Source: Afipia massiliensis (GTDB lineage Bacteria; Pseudomonadota; Alphaproteobacteria; Rhizobiales; Xanthobacteraceae). From it: a DNA stretch of 64,000 nucleotides. Both the position numbers and the translations under genes were made by a program. The stretch is taken from contig NZ_JACHIJ010000002.1 in assembly GCF_014203115.1 (NCBI RefSeq), positions 62,001 through 126,000 on the forward strand, read 5' to 3'. Shown here in pieces: positions 44,529 to 53,998 of this stretch. Position 1 is the stretch's first letter. Each line of letters begins with the position of its first letter. A model generated the notes under the pieces. That model ran no database searches. It was not told where the DNA came from and saw nothing but the letters and a program-made list of their open reading frames with translations.

Positions 44529-45138
44529 CCCTTCCCGCGCCATGTTAGCAGCGAATATCGCAACCCAGACTTCTGGCTTCCAATTCATCAGAGAACTATC
44601 CAGCTCTGTGAAACACTCCGTCAAGCATAGCTTCGCCCTTTCCTCCCGACAGTCTGGTTGACCGGCGGCCGCTGACTAGGCAGAGCACATCAAATCCGAT
44701 GCACCGAGTACTCGTTTCCCTTCGCCGGCGATGCCGACTCGTCGAATTGTCCCTTCGACGCCTCCTGAGCGATTTTTTCGGCTCGCTCGCCGCAAAAGCC
44801 GGGTCAGGTTGTCATCCTGCCGACGGCTCTTGAAGCCGTTCAACCGTCCTGCGGGTTGCGCAGTTTCTGTCGGGCCGGTCCCTATGGGCCACGGGAATCC
44901 GGTGTTTTGTTTCCGCTCAGCTCTGAGCTGTGTAGCGCTACGGCGCGCTGCCGCGTTTAGGTGCGGCGCCTTGCGGTCGTTTATCAACGGCAGCCCGTAG
45001 GCTCGCCGGCGGTGGGAAAAGACAGGATCAAAACCCGCCGCAATTCTCGCGCGGGTCGATCATGTGGGATGGCAAATGGCGGGACCTCCGAGCACCAGCA
45101 GCCAGGGCGCACGCGACCGACTGAACGCGGTGGTTCGG
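44529..45138. other. Hairpin-rich non-coding stretch of the island
   Basis: About 600 bp without a convincing gene. Several perfect short inverted repeats cluster at 44816-44945 (acggct/agccgt with a 5-nt loop at 44822-44838; cagct/agctg at 44918-44930; tagcgcta at 44933-44940). It could be a structured RNA, recombination sites or decayed genes; nothing specific is recognised. Confidence 0.3.
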
Positions 45139-45441
45139 TCAGTGCGTGTGGCCGGATGAATCGGGGGCGCCGGTGAATGTTCGGAGGTAAGCCCGCCAGA
45201 CGGCGCTGTGGGCGTCGGCAAACGTGTGATGGAAGCCAAGCTCGGAGTTGTCGATCCCCCGAGCGGCCCAAACATCAACGCCGATGTATTCGATTTCGCC
45301 GATCTGCAATGAGCCAGTCGCGACTCTTGAAACTGATTTGGCCGTGTCGTATGCTGGGCCTTCGATGAGTTCGCCAAAGCTCTTTGAGATTTTGCTAGGC
45401 CCGCCCTCCCCGGCGGGTCTTTGCTTTTTAGGAGGTCGCAT
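45139..45441 (-). CDS. Small hypothetical protein near the right end of the island
   Basis: 100 residues from ATG 45441, with GGGGAGAG about 7 nt upstream, a good ribosome site. The first 18 residues are basic and Pro/Gly-rich (MRPPKKQRPAGEGG). The rest (ELIEGPAYDTAKSVSRVATGSL, SELGFHHTFADAHSAVWRAY) looks like a compact domain. A hairpin with a T-rich tail reading on the plus strand (45400-45429) overlaps its 5' end, which lowers certainty. Family unknown. Confidence 0.5.
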   Translation of the reverse strand: MRPPKKQRPAGEGGPSKISKSFGELIEGPAYDTAKSVSRVATGSLQIGEIEYIGVDVWAARGIDNSELGFHHTFADAHSAVWRAYLRTFTGAPDSSGHTH

Positions 45442-45559
45442 AGCGTTCTCTCCCCGCGGCTACCGGTGAGCCACCATCCAGAAAAGCCGTTTCAAGCCAA
45501 TCTGGCGTTTTGAACGGGTGAGCCAGCCCAAGGGGCTGATTCTGGCCATTCTGGCAGTT

Positions 45560-45574
45560 CTGCTGGGATCGCCA
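45560..45574 (+). repeat. attR: right copy of the 15-bp integration core
   Basis: ctgctgggatcgcca, identical to the 3' end of tRNA-Arg at 39120-39134 and in the same orientation. Sequence beyond it (45575 on) returns to typical chromosomal character. Confidence 0.85.
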
Positions 45575-45623
45575 ATCTTCGCCGAAGCCGCTCCATCCTG
45601 AGGGCGAGCGGTCGAACCCATCC

Positions 45624-45842
45624 TTACATGCCGCCACCGATTTCGTTGCTCGCTTTGGGGTTGTTCGTCGCCTGGTTCGCACCGCTCGGTCCGCCACCAG
45701 CGTATGGATTGAAACCGCCTTGCGCACGCGACGTCTCAGTGGCCGCTGGCTGCGTCGTTGTTTTGCTCTTTTTCTGCTTCGCCACGGCTCCCGACACCGA
45801 CAGCAAGAGCACACAAACAGCGACGACGATCATCCTGTTCAT
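45624..45842 (-). CDS. Small secreted hypothetical protein
   Basis: 72 residues from ATG 45842, with GAGGGAG upstream (a strong ribosome site); the frame extends 10 codons further. A signal peptide (MNRMIVVAVCVLLLSVSGAVA) is followed by a short Lys/Thr-rich and then Gly/Asn-rich mature chain (FNPYAGGGPSGANQA) that looks disordered. Similar tiny secreted proteins are common in Bradyrhizobium-type genomes; no function is known. Confidence 0.65.
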   Translation of the reverse strand: MNRMIVVAVCVLLLSVSGAVAKQKKSKTTTQPAATETSRAQGGFNPYAGGGPSGANQATNNPKASNEIGGGM

Positions 45843-45932
45843 TGGTTTTCTCCCTCGAGCCGCTGGTTTCATCTGCCAGCGATTGCTTAAACAGCTACGG
45901 CCAGCATGCTCGTGAAGTTACATTACAAAAGC

Positions 45933-45961
45933 AAAAAGCCCGACGCGAGGCCGGGCTTTAG
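45933..45961 (-). terminator. Rho-independent terminator of the outer-membrane protein gene
   Basis: On the minus strand, arms AAAGCCCG and CGGGCTTT (plus-strand 45952-45959 and 45935-45942) with a 9-nt loop, followed by a run of Ts. It stands 54 bp after the stop of the Omp gene. Confidence 0.75.
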
Positions 45962-46015
45962 TTTGAACTGGTGAATGCCAAGCGTCGTCGATAGTGAGTA
46001 TCAATCAGTCGTGGA

Positions 46016-46774
46016 TCAATTCTTAGCAACCACAGGTCCGCCCCAACCGAAGCGATAGTTGACGCCCAACTTGAGCGTATGGATCTGCTGATCAACGCGC
46101 GCTGATTCAACGAATGCGCCAGTTGCGATGCGGGTGAAGTCGACGCTGCGATTGCCGAAATCCGAGTACATGTATTCGAGCTTCGCGGTCCAGTTCGGTG
46201 TAAACCCGTATTCAAGTCCGGCGCCGATCGTATAACCGCTTCGCGTCACATCTCCGGTGGTCTCGTTACCGGCAGGCAGAGCTGCGAAGCTGATATCGTG
46301 CCGTTCGCCAGCCCAGGCGCCGCCGCCCTTGACGTACAGCAACACGTTATCCCAGGCGTAGCCGAGACGACCGGCGATGCTCGCCATCCACTCGACCTTG
46401 GTTGAGCAATTGGCTGCCGGATTCGGGCATGCGCTATCGCCCTTCAGGTCCGCCCAGGAACCTTCGCCCTCAATACCGAAAACCCAGGCACCGACCTGAT
46501 AGTTGTAGCCAAACTGACCGCCGGCCAGCGCGCCATTTACATTGTGGCTGGTGAAGGTCGGCGGAACGAGCGGACCCACTGAGGTTCTATAAAACTCCCA
46601 GTCCTTGTTGCCCCAGCCGCCACCGACATGGGCGCCGACATAGAAACCGGTCCAGTTGTAGACCTGCACAATCGGCGGAGCCTTCACATAAGGCTTGGCG
46701 GCGATATCGGCAGCGGAAGCAACACCTGTGGAAAGCGCCGTGACGACAGACGCCGCGATCAAAATATTGCGCAT
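46016..46774 (-). CDS. Outer-membrane beta-barrel protein (Omp25/Omp31-like)
   Basis: 252 residues. Signal peptide LIAASVVTALSTGVASA|AD; then VYNWTGFYVGAHVGGGWGNKDW, the classic start of the 8-stranded rhizobial/Brucella Omp25/31 family. Strand repeats follow, with GYTIGAGLEYGFTPNWTAKLEYMYSDFG and a C-terminal LKLGVNYRFGWG. Such proteins are abundant surface antigens or structural outer-membrane proteins. Monocistronic, with its own terminator. Confidence 0.9.
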   Translation of the reverse strand: MRNILIAASVVTALSTGVASAADIAAKPYVKAPPIVQVYNWTGFYVGAHVGGGWGNKDWEFYRTSVGPLVPPTFTSHNVNGALAGGQFGYNYQVGAWVFGIEGEGSWADLKGDSACPNPAANCSTKVEWMASIAGRLGYAWDNVLLYVKGGGAWAGERHDISFAALPAGNETTGDVTRSGYTIGAGLEYGFTPNWTAKLEYMYSDFGNRSVDFTRIATGAFVESARVDQQIHTLKLGVNYRFGWGGPVVAKN

Positions 46775-47004
46775 GACACTCTCTTCTGAAAATGGATCAA
46801 AAATACTGGCGTACCGCGCCGTCCCGGGATACCACCACGCCGGGGTCCGCGGAGTCTGTCACCGGAAAGCCACACATACGACTTTTCCAAGGCAAGCCAT
46901 TCAAACCGTGGATGTATGAAGCAGCCGACAGCTCGCCCCTGACACGTCCCGGAAATCTGCTACAAGCTGCCCGACACAACATCGAACAGAAAGACATCGA
47001 CCGT

Positions 47005-47346
47005 ATGGGTTTTAAGGAGCCGAGTTTTGCGGACCGGCAGGCCGCCGCGCAGAACGCCAGGAAGAACATCGTCGAAAAGTTCAAGGCCAAGCCGGGGCCT
47101 GACGATCCTGCTGTGCTGAAAAAGGCTGCCGAGCGGCAGGCGCAAGCCGCCGCGCGTGCCGAAGCCCAGAAGCAGCGTGAGGCAGCCCGGGTTGAAAAGC
47201 TTGCCCGCGAAGCTGAACTCGCAGCCCAGGCGGCTGCGGAAGCGCGCCGCCTTCAGGCCGAGAAAGAGGCTGCAGAAGCTGAGCTGAAGGCTCAGCAGAA
47301 GGCTGCCCGCGACGCGCGCTACGCCGCACGCAAGGCGAAGAAGTAA
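47005..47346 (+). CDS. DUF6481 family protein
   Basis: 113 residues from ATG 47005 (MGFKEPSFADRQAAAQNARKN...), although the frame is open from 46792. After the conserved head, about 80 residues form one long Ala/Glu/Lys/Arg-rich helix ending in a basic tail (ARYAARKAKK), likely a coiled coil or nucleic-acid-binding rod. DUF6481 proteins of this shape are widespread in Rhizobiales and uncharacterised. It converges with the MXKDX-repeat gene. Confidence 0.75.
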   Translation: MGFKEPSFADRQAAAQNARKNIVEKFKAKPGPDDPAVLKKAAERQAQAAARAEAQKQREAARVEKLAREAELAAQAAAEARRLQAEKEAAEAELKAQQKAARDARYAARKAKK

Positions 47347-47434
47347 CACCGCGGATACGTCCCGCGACGATTTCAAAATGCGACAGGCCCGCCCGATGAG
47401 AGCGAGCCTGCAGAAACGCAAAGGCGAGATGAAG

Positions 47435-47659
47435 TTACTTCTTCATCTCGTCTTTTTTCATGCCGTCCTTCGACATCGTGTCTTTCTTCATACCATCCTT
47501 CGACATCGTATCTTTCTTCATGCCGTCCTTGGACATGGTGTCTTCCTTCTTCATTCCGTCCTTGGACATCTTGTCCTGAGCAAGAGCGGCCGGCGCGAAG
47601 GCCAGGCCAAGCGAAAGAAGTGTCGCTGCGCCGAGCGCGAAATGGGTGGTGCGTGCCAT
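47435..47659 (-). CDS. Pentapeptide MXKDX repeat protein
   Basis: 74 residues. A signal peptide (LGAATLLSLGLAFAPAALAQ) precedes a mature chain that is wholly repeats: MSKDGMKK(E)DT repeated three to four times, ending KDEMKK. The repeats are 30-bp tandem units in the DNA (about 47443-47575), one of them 33 bp by insertion of a codon. The family is recognised in Burkholderia and Bradyrhizobium relatives; a metal-binding or stress role has been suggested from Met/Asp/Lys content but is not established. Confidence 0.8.
   Translation of the reverse strand: MARTTHFALGAATLLSLGLAFAPAALAQDKMSKDGMKKEDTMSKDGMKKDTMSKDGMKKDTMSKDGMKKDEMKK
47443..47575. repeat. 30-bp tandem repeat encoding MSKDGMKKDT units
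   Basis: Near-identical 30-bp units (gtcctt[c/g]gacat...tcttcat) repeat about four times within the MXKDX gene. The copy number is likely to vary between strains. Confidence 0.75.
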
Positions 47660-47834
47660 GTGAAGCAGTCCTTTGAATCCAGTTGCGTTGCGCGACGTGT
47701 GCCGCTTCTGGATGTTCGGGAGAGATCGGATTTCGTTACATCGCGCCTGAAAAATATTCCCGGATCAGTGCAGCGCAACAACCTCCGGTCGCACGCGCGA
47801 CTGGGCAGACAATCAGCTAACGATGGCGGATCGG

Positions 47835-48737
47835 TTAGTTGCGTGCCTTGGCATTAAGTGCCGAAGCCACCCGGCTGACCGGCGATTTGCCGAGCAGCCT
47901 GGCGATGCCGTTGGTGGCCGCAACGAGTTGCTTCATGTCCACGCCGGTCGCGATGCCCATGCCTTCCAGCATGTAGACGACATCCTCGGTCGCGACATTG
48001 CCTGTCGCACCCGGTGCGTACGGACAGCCGCCCAGTCCGCCTGCGGCGGAATCGATCACCCGCGCGCCTTCTTCCAAGCCCGCATAGAGATTGGCGAGCG
48101 CCTGCCCATAGGTGTCGTGGAAATGCATAGCGAGATTTTTCATCGGGACTTCGGCCGCGACCGCGCGCAGCAATTGCCGCGCCTTCGCCGGCGTGCCGAC
48201 GCCGATGGTGTCACCCAGCGAAACTTCATAGCAGCCGAGATCCCACAGCTTCTTCGTCACGTCCACGACAGCGGATGGCTTGACCTCGCCGTCATAAGGA
48301 CAACCGAGCACGCACGACACGTAACCGCGCACCTTGATGCCGTCGGCCTTGGCGCGCTCCAGCACCGGGACAAAACGCTCGATCGATTCCGCAACGGTGC
48401 AGTTGATGTTGGCCTTCGAGAAACCTTCCGAGGCAGAAGCGAACACCGCGATCACTTTCGCGCCCGCCGCCTTCGCGCCCTCATAACCCTTCTCGTTGGG
48501 AACGAGGACATGAAACTCGCGGTCGGGATGGTGGTTCACCGCGCGCAGCACCTGATCGGAATTGACCATCTGTGGAATCGCCTTGGGCGAAACAAAACTT
48601 CCGACTTCGATGGTGTGCAGGCCCGCCTTGATCAGGTCCTCGATAAACGCGATGCGCGCCTCGGCGGTGACCGGCGTCTTTTCGTTCTGCAGCCCGTCAC
48701 GGGGGCCGACTTCGACAATGCGGACCTGATCGCTCAT
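47835..48737 (-). CDS. mvaB: Hydroxymethylglutaryl-CoA lyase
   Basis: 300 residues, family length. The TIM-barrel start VRIVEVGPRDGLQNEK carries the catalytic Arg and metal-binding Asp. HFHDTYGQALANLYAGLEEG has the metal His residues, and GLGGCPYAPGATGN is the HMG-CoA lyase signature with its active-site Cys. It splits HMG-CoA into acetoacetate and acetyl-CoA, the last step of leucine breakdown. Last gene of the leucine-degradation operon, 4 bp after the biotin carboxylase subunit. Confidence 0.93.
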   Translation of the reverse strand: MSDQVRIVEVGPRDGLQNEKTPVTAEARIAFIEDLIKAGLHTIEVGSFVSPKAIPQMVNSDQVLRAVNHHPDREFHVLVPNEKGYEGAKAAGAKVIAVFASASEGFSKANINCTVAESIERFVPVLERAKADGIKVRGYVSCVLGCPYDGEVKPSAVVDVTKKLWDLGCYEVSLGDTIGVGTPAKARQLLRAVAAEVPMKNLAMHFHDTYGQALANLYAGLEEGARVIDSAAGGLGGCPYAPGATGNVATEDVVYMLEGMGIATGVDMKQLVAATNGIARLLGKSPVSRVASALNAKARN

Positions 48738-48741
48738 GAAC

Positions 48742-50763
48742 CTACGCTTTCGGCTCGATCTCTGCGAGTTCGACGCCTTCCTGCACGATGTCGCCGACCT
48801 TGCACTTCAATTGCTTCACGGTGCCAGCGAACGGCGCGCGCAGTGTCTGCTCCATCTTCATCACTTCCAGCGTGAGAATCGCAGCACCCTTCTCGACCGA
48901 CGCGCCCTCTTCGACAAGGATCGCAACCACGGTGCCCGGTAGCGGTGCAACCACGCGGTCGGCGCCCACCTGCTCTTCGTCCTCGGTGCCGAACGGATCG
49001 ACCCAGTGCACTTCAAACCGGCCGTTGCGGGTGCGGACATAGACCTCGTGGCCGTCAAGCAGACCCGTAACATGATGCTTGACGCCATCGAGCACGACAT
49101 CGATGCCGCCGCGCGGCGACGCTGAACTCGCGAAGGAGAGAATCTTTCCATCGATAGCCAGCGTCGAAGGACCCTGCCCGTAGCGCAGCGACACCTTGCG
49201 CTCACCGCCGGACTGCTTGAACAGGAACCGGCGATGGCGCGCGCCCACAGCCGCCCATCCCGACGACGCCCGCCATGGCGAGTTCGCGTCCCGGCCCGCG
49301 GCGATTTCCTCGCTGCGCAGGATCGAGGCCACGGCAGCGGCAAGTTCGAGTTCAGTCAGTTCGGCTTCGGCCGGCGTCAGCTTCGCCAGTTCGCGTTCGA
49401 TGAAGCTGGTGTCGATGGTGTTGGCACGGACATCCGGATGGGTAATCAGCGCCGACAGGAACGGGATATTGGTGACGATGCCGCGAACGTCGGTTTCCTG
49501 CAGGCCGCGATTGAGCCGCGAGATCGCGAGATCGCGCGTCGGCGCCCATGCGATCACCTTGGCCAGCATGGCGTCGTAGTTCGGCGATACCGTCTTGCCC
49601 TCTCCGTAACCGGCGTCGATGCGCAGGCCGTCGACTTCATCCGGCGTATGCCACGTCCGGATGCGGCCGACCGACGGCATGAAGTTCTTGTTCGGGTTCT
49701 CGGCGTAAACGCGCGCCTCGATGGCGTGACCGTTGAGCTTGATCTGATCCTGCGTCAGCGGCAGCTTCTCGCCGAACGCGACCCGCAATTGCCATTCCAC
49801 CAGATCAATGCCGGTGATCAGTTCGGTCACCGGATGCTCGACCTGAAGGCGGGTGTTCATCTCGATGAAAAACACCTCGCGGCCGTCCGACACAAACTCG
49901 ATGGTTCCTGCTCCAACATAGCTGACCGCTGCTGCGGCCTTGCGTGCTGCCGCACACACAGCCTCGCGCTGTGCCGGATCGAGCGTCGGCGACGGCGCCT
50001 CCTCGATCACCTTCTGATGGCGGCGCTGAAGGGTGCATTCGCGCTCGAACAACGACAGCAGGTTGCCATGGCTGTCGCCGATGATCTGAACTTCGATGTG
50101 ACGCGGGTTTTGAACGAACTTCTCGATCAGCATGCGGTCGTCGCCGAATGCCGCCAGCGCTTCGCGCTTGGCGCTGACGATCGCCGCCGCCAGTTCATCG
50201 GCGCTGCGAACAACACGCATGCCGCGCCCGCCGCCGCCCGCCGATGCTTTGACCAGAACCGGATAGCCCGCCTTCTCGGCTGCCTTCGCCAAGGTCGCGT
50301 CGTCCTGCGCGTCGCCGTGATAGCCGGGCACCAGCGGCACGCCGGCCTTTTCCATCAGCGCCTTGGAGCCGGACTTCGAGCCCATCGCTTCCATCATTTC
50401 GGCGGTCGGGCCGACGAATACGATGCCCTCCGCAGCGCAGCGGCGCGCGAACTCGGCATTCTCCGACAGAAAACCGTATCCGGGGTGGATCGCTTCGGCG
50501 CCGGTCTTCCTTGCTGCTTCAAGGATGCGATCGACATTGAGATAGCTGTCGCGCGCCCGTGCCGGTCCCAGCAGCACGGCATCGTCGGCCATCGCGACAT
50601 GAAGCGCATCCGCATCCGCTTCAGAATAGACCGCGACCGTGCGCAGTCCCATGGCGCGCGCGGTCTTGATCACCCGGCAGGCGATCTCGCCGCGGTTGGC
50701 GATCAGCAACGTGTTGAAGCGGCGATACAGCGCTGCGGACTTGGTGGCGGCTTTGGCGTTCAT
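48742..50763 (-). CDS. mccA: Methylcrotonyl-CoA carboxylase, biotin-carrying alpha subunit
   Basis: 673 residues from ATG 50763; the frame extends 26 codons upstream. Biotin carboxylase domain: FNTLLIANRGEIACRVIKTA, ATP-grasp loop KASAGGGGRGMRVV, EMNTRLQVEHPVTE. The C-terminus holds the biotinyl domain with EVMKMEQTLRAP, the Lys being the biotin site. Acetyl-, propionyl- and methylcrotonyl-CoA carboxylases look alike here; the neighbouring methylglutaconyl-CoA hydratase and HMG-CoA lyase genes make methylcrotonyl-CoA the likely substrate. Confidence 0.9.
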   Translation of the reverse strand: MNAKAATKSAALYRRFNTLLIANRGEIACRVIKTARAMGLRTVAVYSEADADALHVAMADDAVLLGPARARDSYLNVDRILEAARKTGAEAIHPGYGFLSENAEFARRCAAEGIVFVGPTAEMMEAMGSKSGSKALMEKAGVPLVPGYHGDAQDDATLAKAAEKAGYPVLVKASAGGGGRGMRVVRSADELAAAIVSAKREALAAFGDDRMLIEKFVQNPRHIEVQIIGDSHGNLLSLFERECTLQRRHQKVIEEAPSPTLDPAQREAVCAAARKAAAAVSYVGAGTIEFVSDGREVFFIEMNTRLQVEHPVTELITGIDLVEWQLRVAFGEKLPLTQDQIKLNGHAIEARVYAENPNKNFMPSVGRIRTWHTPDEVDGLRIDAGYGEGKTVSPNYDAMLAKVIAWAPTRDLAISRLNRGLQETDVRGIVTNIPFLSALITHPDVRANTIDTSFIERELAKLTPAEAELTELELAAAVASILRSEEIAAGRDANSPWRASSGWAAVGARHRRFLFKQSGGERKVSLRYGQGPSTLAIDGKILSFASSASPRGGIDVVLDGVKHHVTGLLDGHEVYVRTRNGRFEVHWVDPFGTEDEEQVGADRVVAPLPGTVVAILVEEGASVEKGAAILTLEVMKMEQTLRAPFAGTVKQLKCKVGDIVQEGVELAEIEPKA

Positions 50764-50767
50764 CGGA

Positions 50768-51547
50768 TCAGGTCCACGACGGTTTGCGCTTTTCAAGAAA
50801 TGCGGAGAGGCCTTCGCGGGCCTCTGGCTTGGCGCGCACATCGGCGATCAACTGCGCGGTCTCGGTCATCAAGGCTTCGTCAATGGGACGGCTGGCGATG
50901 TCGCCTGCGAGCTTCTTGGCAATGCTGCGCGCTCCCGGCGCTGCGGACTTCAATTGCTTGAGCAGCTTGCCGATGCGCTCGTCCAGCGCATCGGGCTCCA
51001 CCACCTCATGCAGCAGGCCGATGCGCATTGCTTCGTTCGCATCGAACACTTCCGCGGTCTGGAAATATCGCCGCGCGGTGCGCTCGCCGATGGCGCGCAG
51101 AACGTAAGGGCTGATCATGCCCGGTACGATGCCGAGACGAACCTCGGACAGGCAGAACGTCGCGCTCGATGTTCCGATGGCAATGTCGCAGGCAGCGACT
51201 ACGCCGACACCGCCGCCGTAGATCGGACCTTGCACCCGGCCGATGGTGGTCTGGGGCATCCGATCGAGCGCGGACAGCATCCGCACCAGCGGCAACGCAT
51301 CCTTGATGTTCTCGTCGCGCGTGTATGTGCCCGCTTCGCGCATCGCGTTGATGTCGGCCCCGGCGCAGAGGCTCTTGCCCTCGCCCGCAAGCACCAGCGT
51401 CGCAATCGAGCGATCGGCGGCGATGCTCTCGAACGCGGCACGCAGTTCCTCGATCAGCGCCTTGTTGAGGGCGTTGTTCAGTTCCGGGCGGTTCAACGTG
51501 ACACGCGCCACGTCGTGATCGCGTTCGATGCGGACAAGATCGCTCAT
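50768..51547 (-). CDS. liuC: Enoyl-CoA hydratase family, probable methylglutaconyl-CoA hydratase
   Basis: 259 residues from ATG 51547; the open frame continues upstream but is antisense to mccB codons and is not used. Crotonase motifs: LNRPELNNALNKALI, LCAGADINAMRE (oxyanion hole), IGRVQGPIYGGGVGVVAACDIAI, and SEVRLGIVPGMISPYV. Placed between the two carboxylase subunit genes with 14-bp and 4-bp spacers, it would hydrate 3-methylglutaconyl-CoA to HMG-CoA. Confidence 0.88.
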   Translation of the reverse strand: MSDLVRIERDHDVARVTLNRPELNNALNKALIEELRAAFESIAADRSIATLVLAGEGKSLCAGADINAMREAGTYTRDENIKDALPLVRMLSALDRMPQTTIGRVQGPIYGGGVGVVAACDIAIGTSSATFCLSEVRLGIVPGMISPYVLRAIGERTARRYFQTAEVFDANEAMRIGLLHEVVEPDALDERIGKLLKQLKSAAPGARSIAKKLAGDIASRPIDEALMTETAQLIADVRAKPEAREGLSAFLEKRKPSWT

Positions 51548-51561
51548 CGTTATGCCTTGCA

Positions 51562-53166
<1,605 letters not shown>

Positions 53167-53465
53167 TGTTTCCCGCCGCGTAACGTTTTGATCTTGCTTG
53201 CTTCCGTCCATTCCGGACGGCTTCGACCCGCAAGGTGTCACTGCTTGGCGGCTGAATGCAACCACAACTTTTGCGACGATATTGGAGAGACTTGCGTCGG
53301 GTCAGACGCCCTCAATAGGGCAAAGCGATCATCTGAAATGTCATGTCCCCGACATTTGTTGAGGCATTTCACAAGCAACGGCTTGCCGGTCTGGATGCAA
53401 GGCCGCACGCGCCCGGCCGGCGGCGCGCCTCCCGCAGAACAAATGGGACAAGACCCGCTGCGGGC
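53167..53465. other. Intergenic stretch upstream of the leucine-degradation operon
   Basis: About 300 bp that must hold the operon promoter. No gene, strong hairpin or recognisable operator was seen. Confidence 0.35.
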
Positions 53466-53771
53466 TCAGTGCGTCCAGGGCTCGACGCGGCGGAATGCGA
53501 AGTTGTCCGCATAGGCCTTCACGCGCGGCTGCAACTCCTTCGGCTCAAGCACCTGGTACGGGATGCCTTCCCGCTCGCAATAGGCAACCGCGTCTTCCTT
53601 GGTATGGAAATGGAGGGTCAGCTGCTGCTTCATGTCGGTGGAGCTGGTCCACCCCATCAGCGGCTCGATCACGCGCGGCTGTTCGGGCTCATAGTCGAGC
53701 TGCCACGCCTTGGTCTTGGCGGACCCGGACTGCATCGCATTCTTGGCAGGTTTGAATATTCTGGCTGTCAT
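53466..53771 (-). CDS. ETC complex I subunit, NDUFS4-like
   Basis: 101 residues from ATG 53771. The sequence runs ARIFKPAKNAMQSGSAKTKAW, EPLMGWTSSTDMKQQL, and FHTKEDAVAYCEREGI, all typical of the alphaproteobacterial homologue of the mitochondrial 18-kDa NDUFS4 accessory subunit. It sits on the peripheral arm of NADH:quinone oxidoreductase. As usual in alphaproteobacteria it is unlinked to the nuo operon. Confidence 0.9.
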   Translation of the reverse strand: MTARIFKPAKNAMQSGSAKTKAWQLDYEPEQPRVIEPLMGWTSSTDMKQQLTLHFHTKEDAVAYCEREGIPYQVLEPKELQPRVKAYADNFAFRRVEPWTH

Positions 53772-53998
53772 GGATTCGGGGTCCTGGCCTGCTCGCTGTG
53801 GCATCGATCAGATAGGTAAAAAGCGTGCGATTCGGTGGCCGGCCAAGATCAAGATGTTGAGCATGCCCGGAAGGAGACTTTTTTACGGTGGGTTCTGGTA
53901 TAGTCTGTCCGAAACGCGGTGACAACGCCGGACCGCTTGGGTCCGGATAGGCGGCCGCTCAAGTTATTTTAGTTCGATCGCATCACAAAACGGTACCC
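53772..53998. other. Intergenic stretch between the divergent NDUFS4-like and OpgC-like genes
   Basis: Under 230 bp, including AT-rich DNA (aggtaaaaag, gagacttttttacgg). It presumably carries promoters for both genes. No other feature is seen. Confidence 0.3.

Larger units (their letters stand above)
39135..45574. mobile_element. 6.4-kb integrative genomic island in tRNA-Arg(TCT)
   Basis: Bounded by 15-bp direct repeats of the tRNA 3' end. The gene beside the tRNA is a tyrosine recombinase in the usual outward orientation, and a second (serine) recombinase lies inside. The interior is gene-poor and visibly more AT-rich in places (the 41.8-42.1 kb and 43.1-43.8 kb stretches) than its flanks. 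Content: integrase, HTH/excisionase-like protein, a small hypothetical, serine recombinase, a 713-aa envelope-glycan membrane protein, a frameshifted small gene and one more small gene. No conjugation, replication or capsid genes are visible, so it is probably mobilised in trans or is a decayed remnant. Confidence 0.85.

Noticed and set aside
44731..45000. Opposed frames of about 90-100 codons (44731-45000 plus, 44676-44987 minus)
   Set aside because: Both are Arg/Ser/Pro-rich with no ribosome sites and overlap each other; composition is typical of non-coding DNA.
45518..45601. A 27-codon GTG frame with a signal-peptide-like product spanning attR
   Set aside because: It is interrupted by the junction of island and chromosome and contains the att core in frame. 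No ribosome site; it is most likely coincidence.
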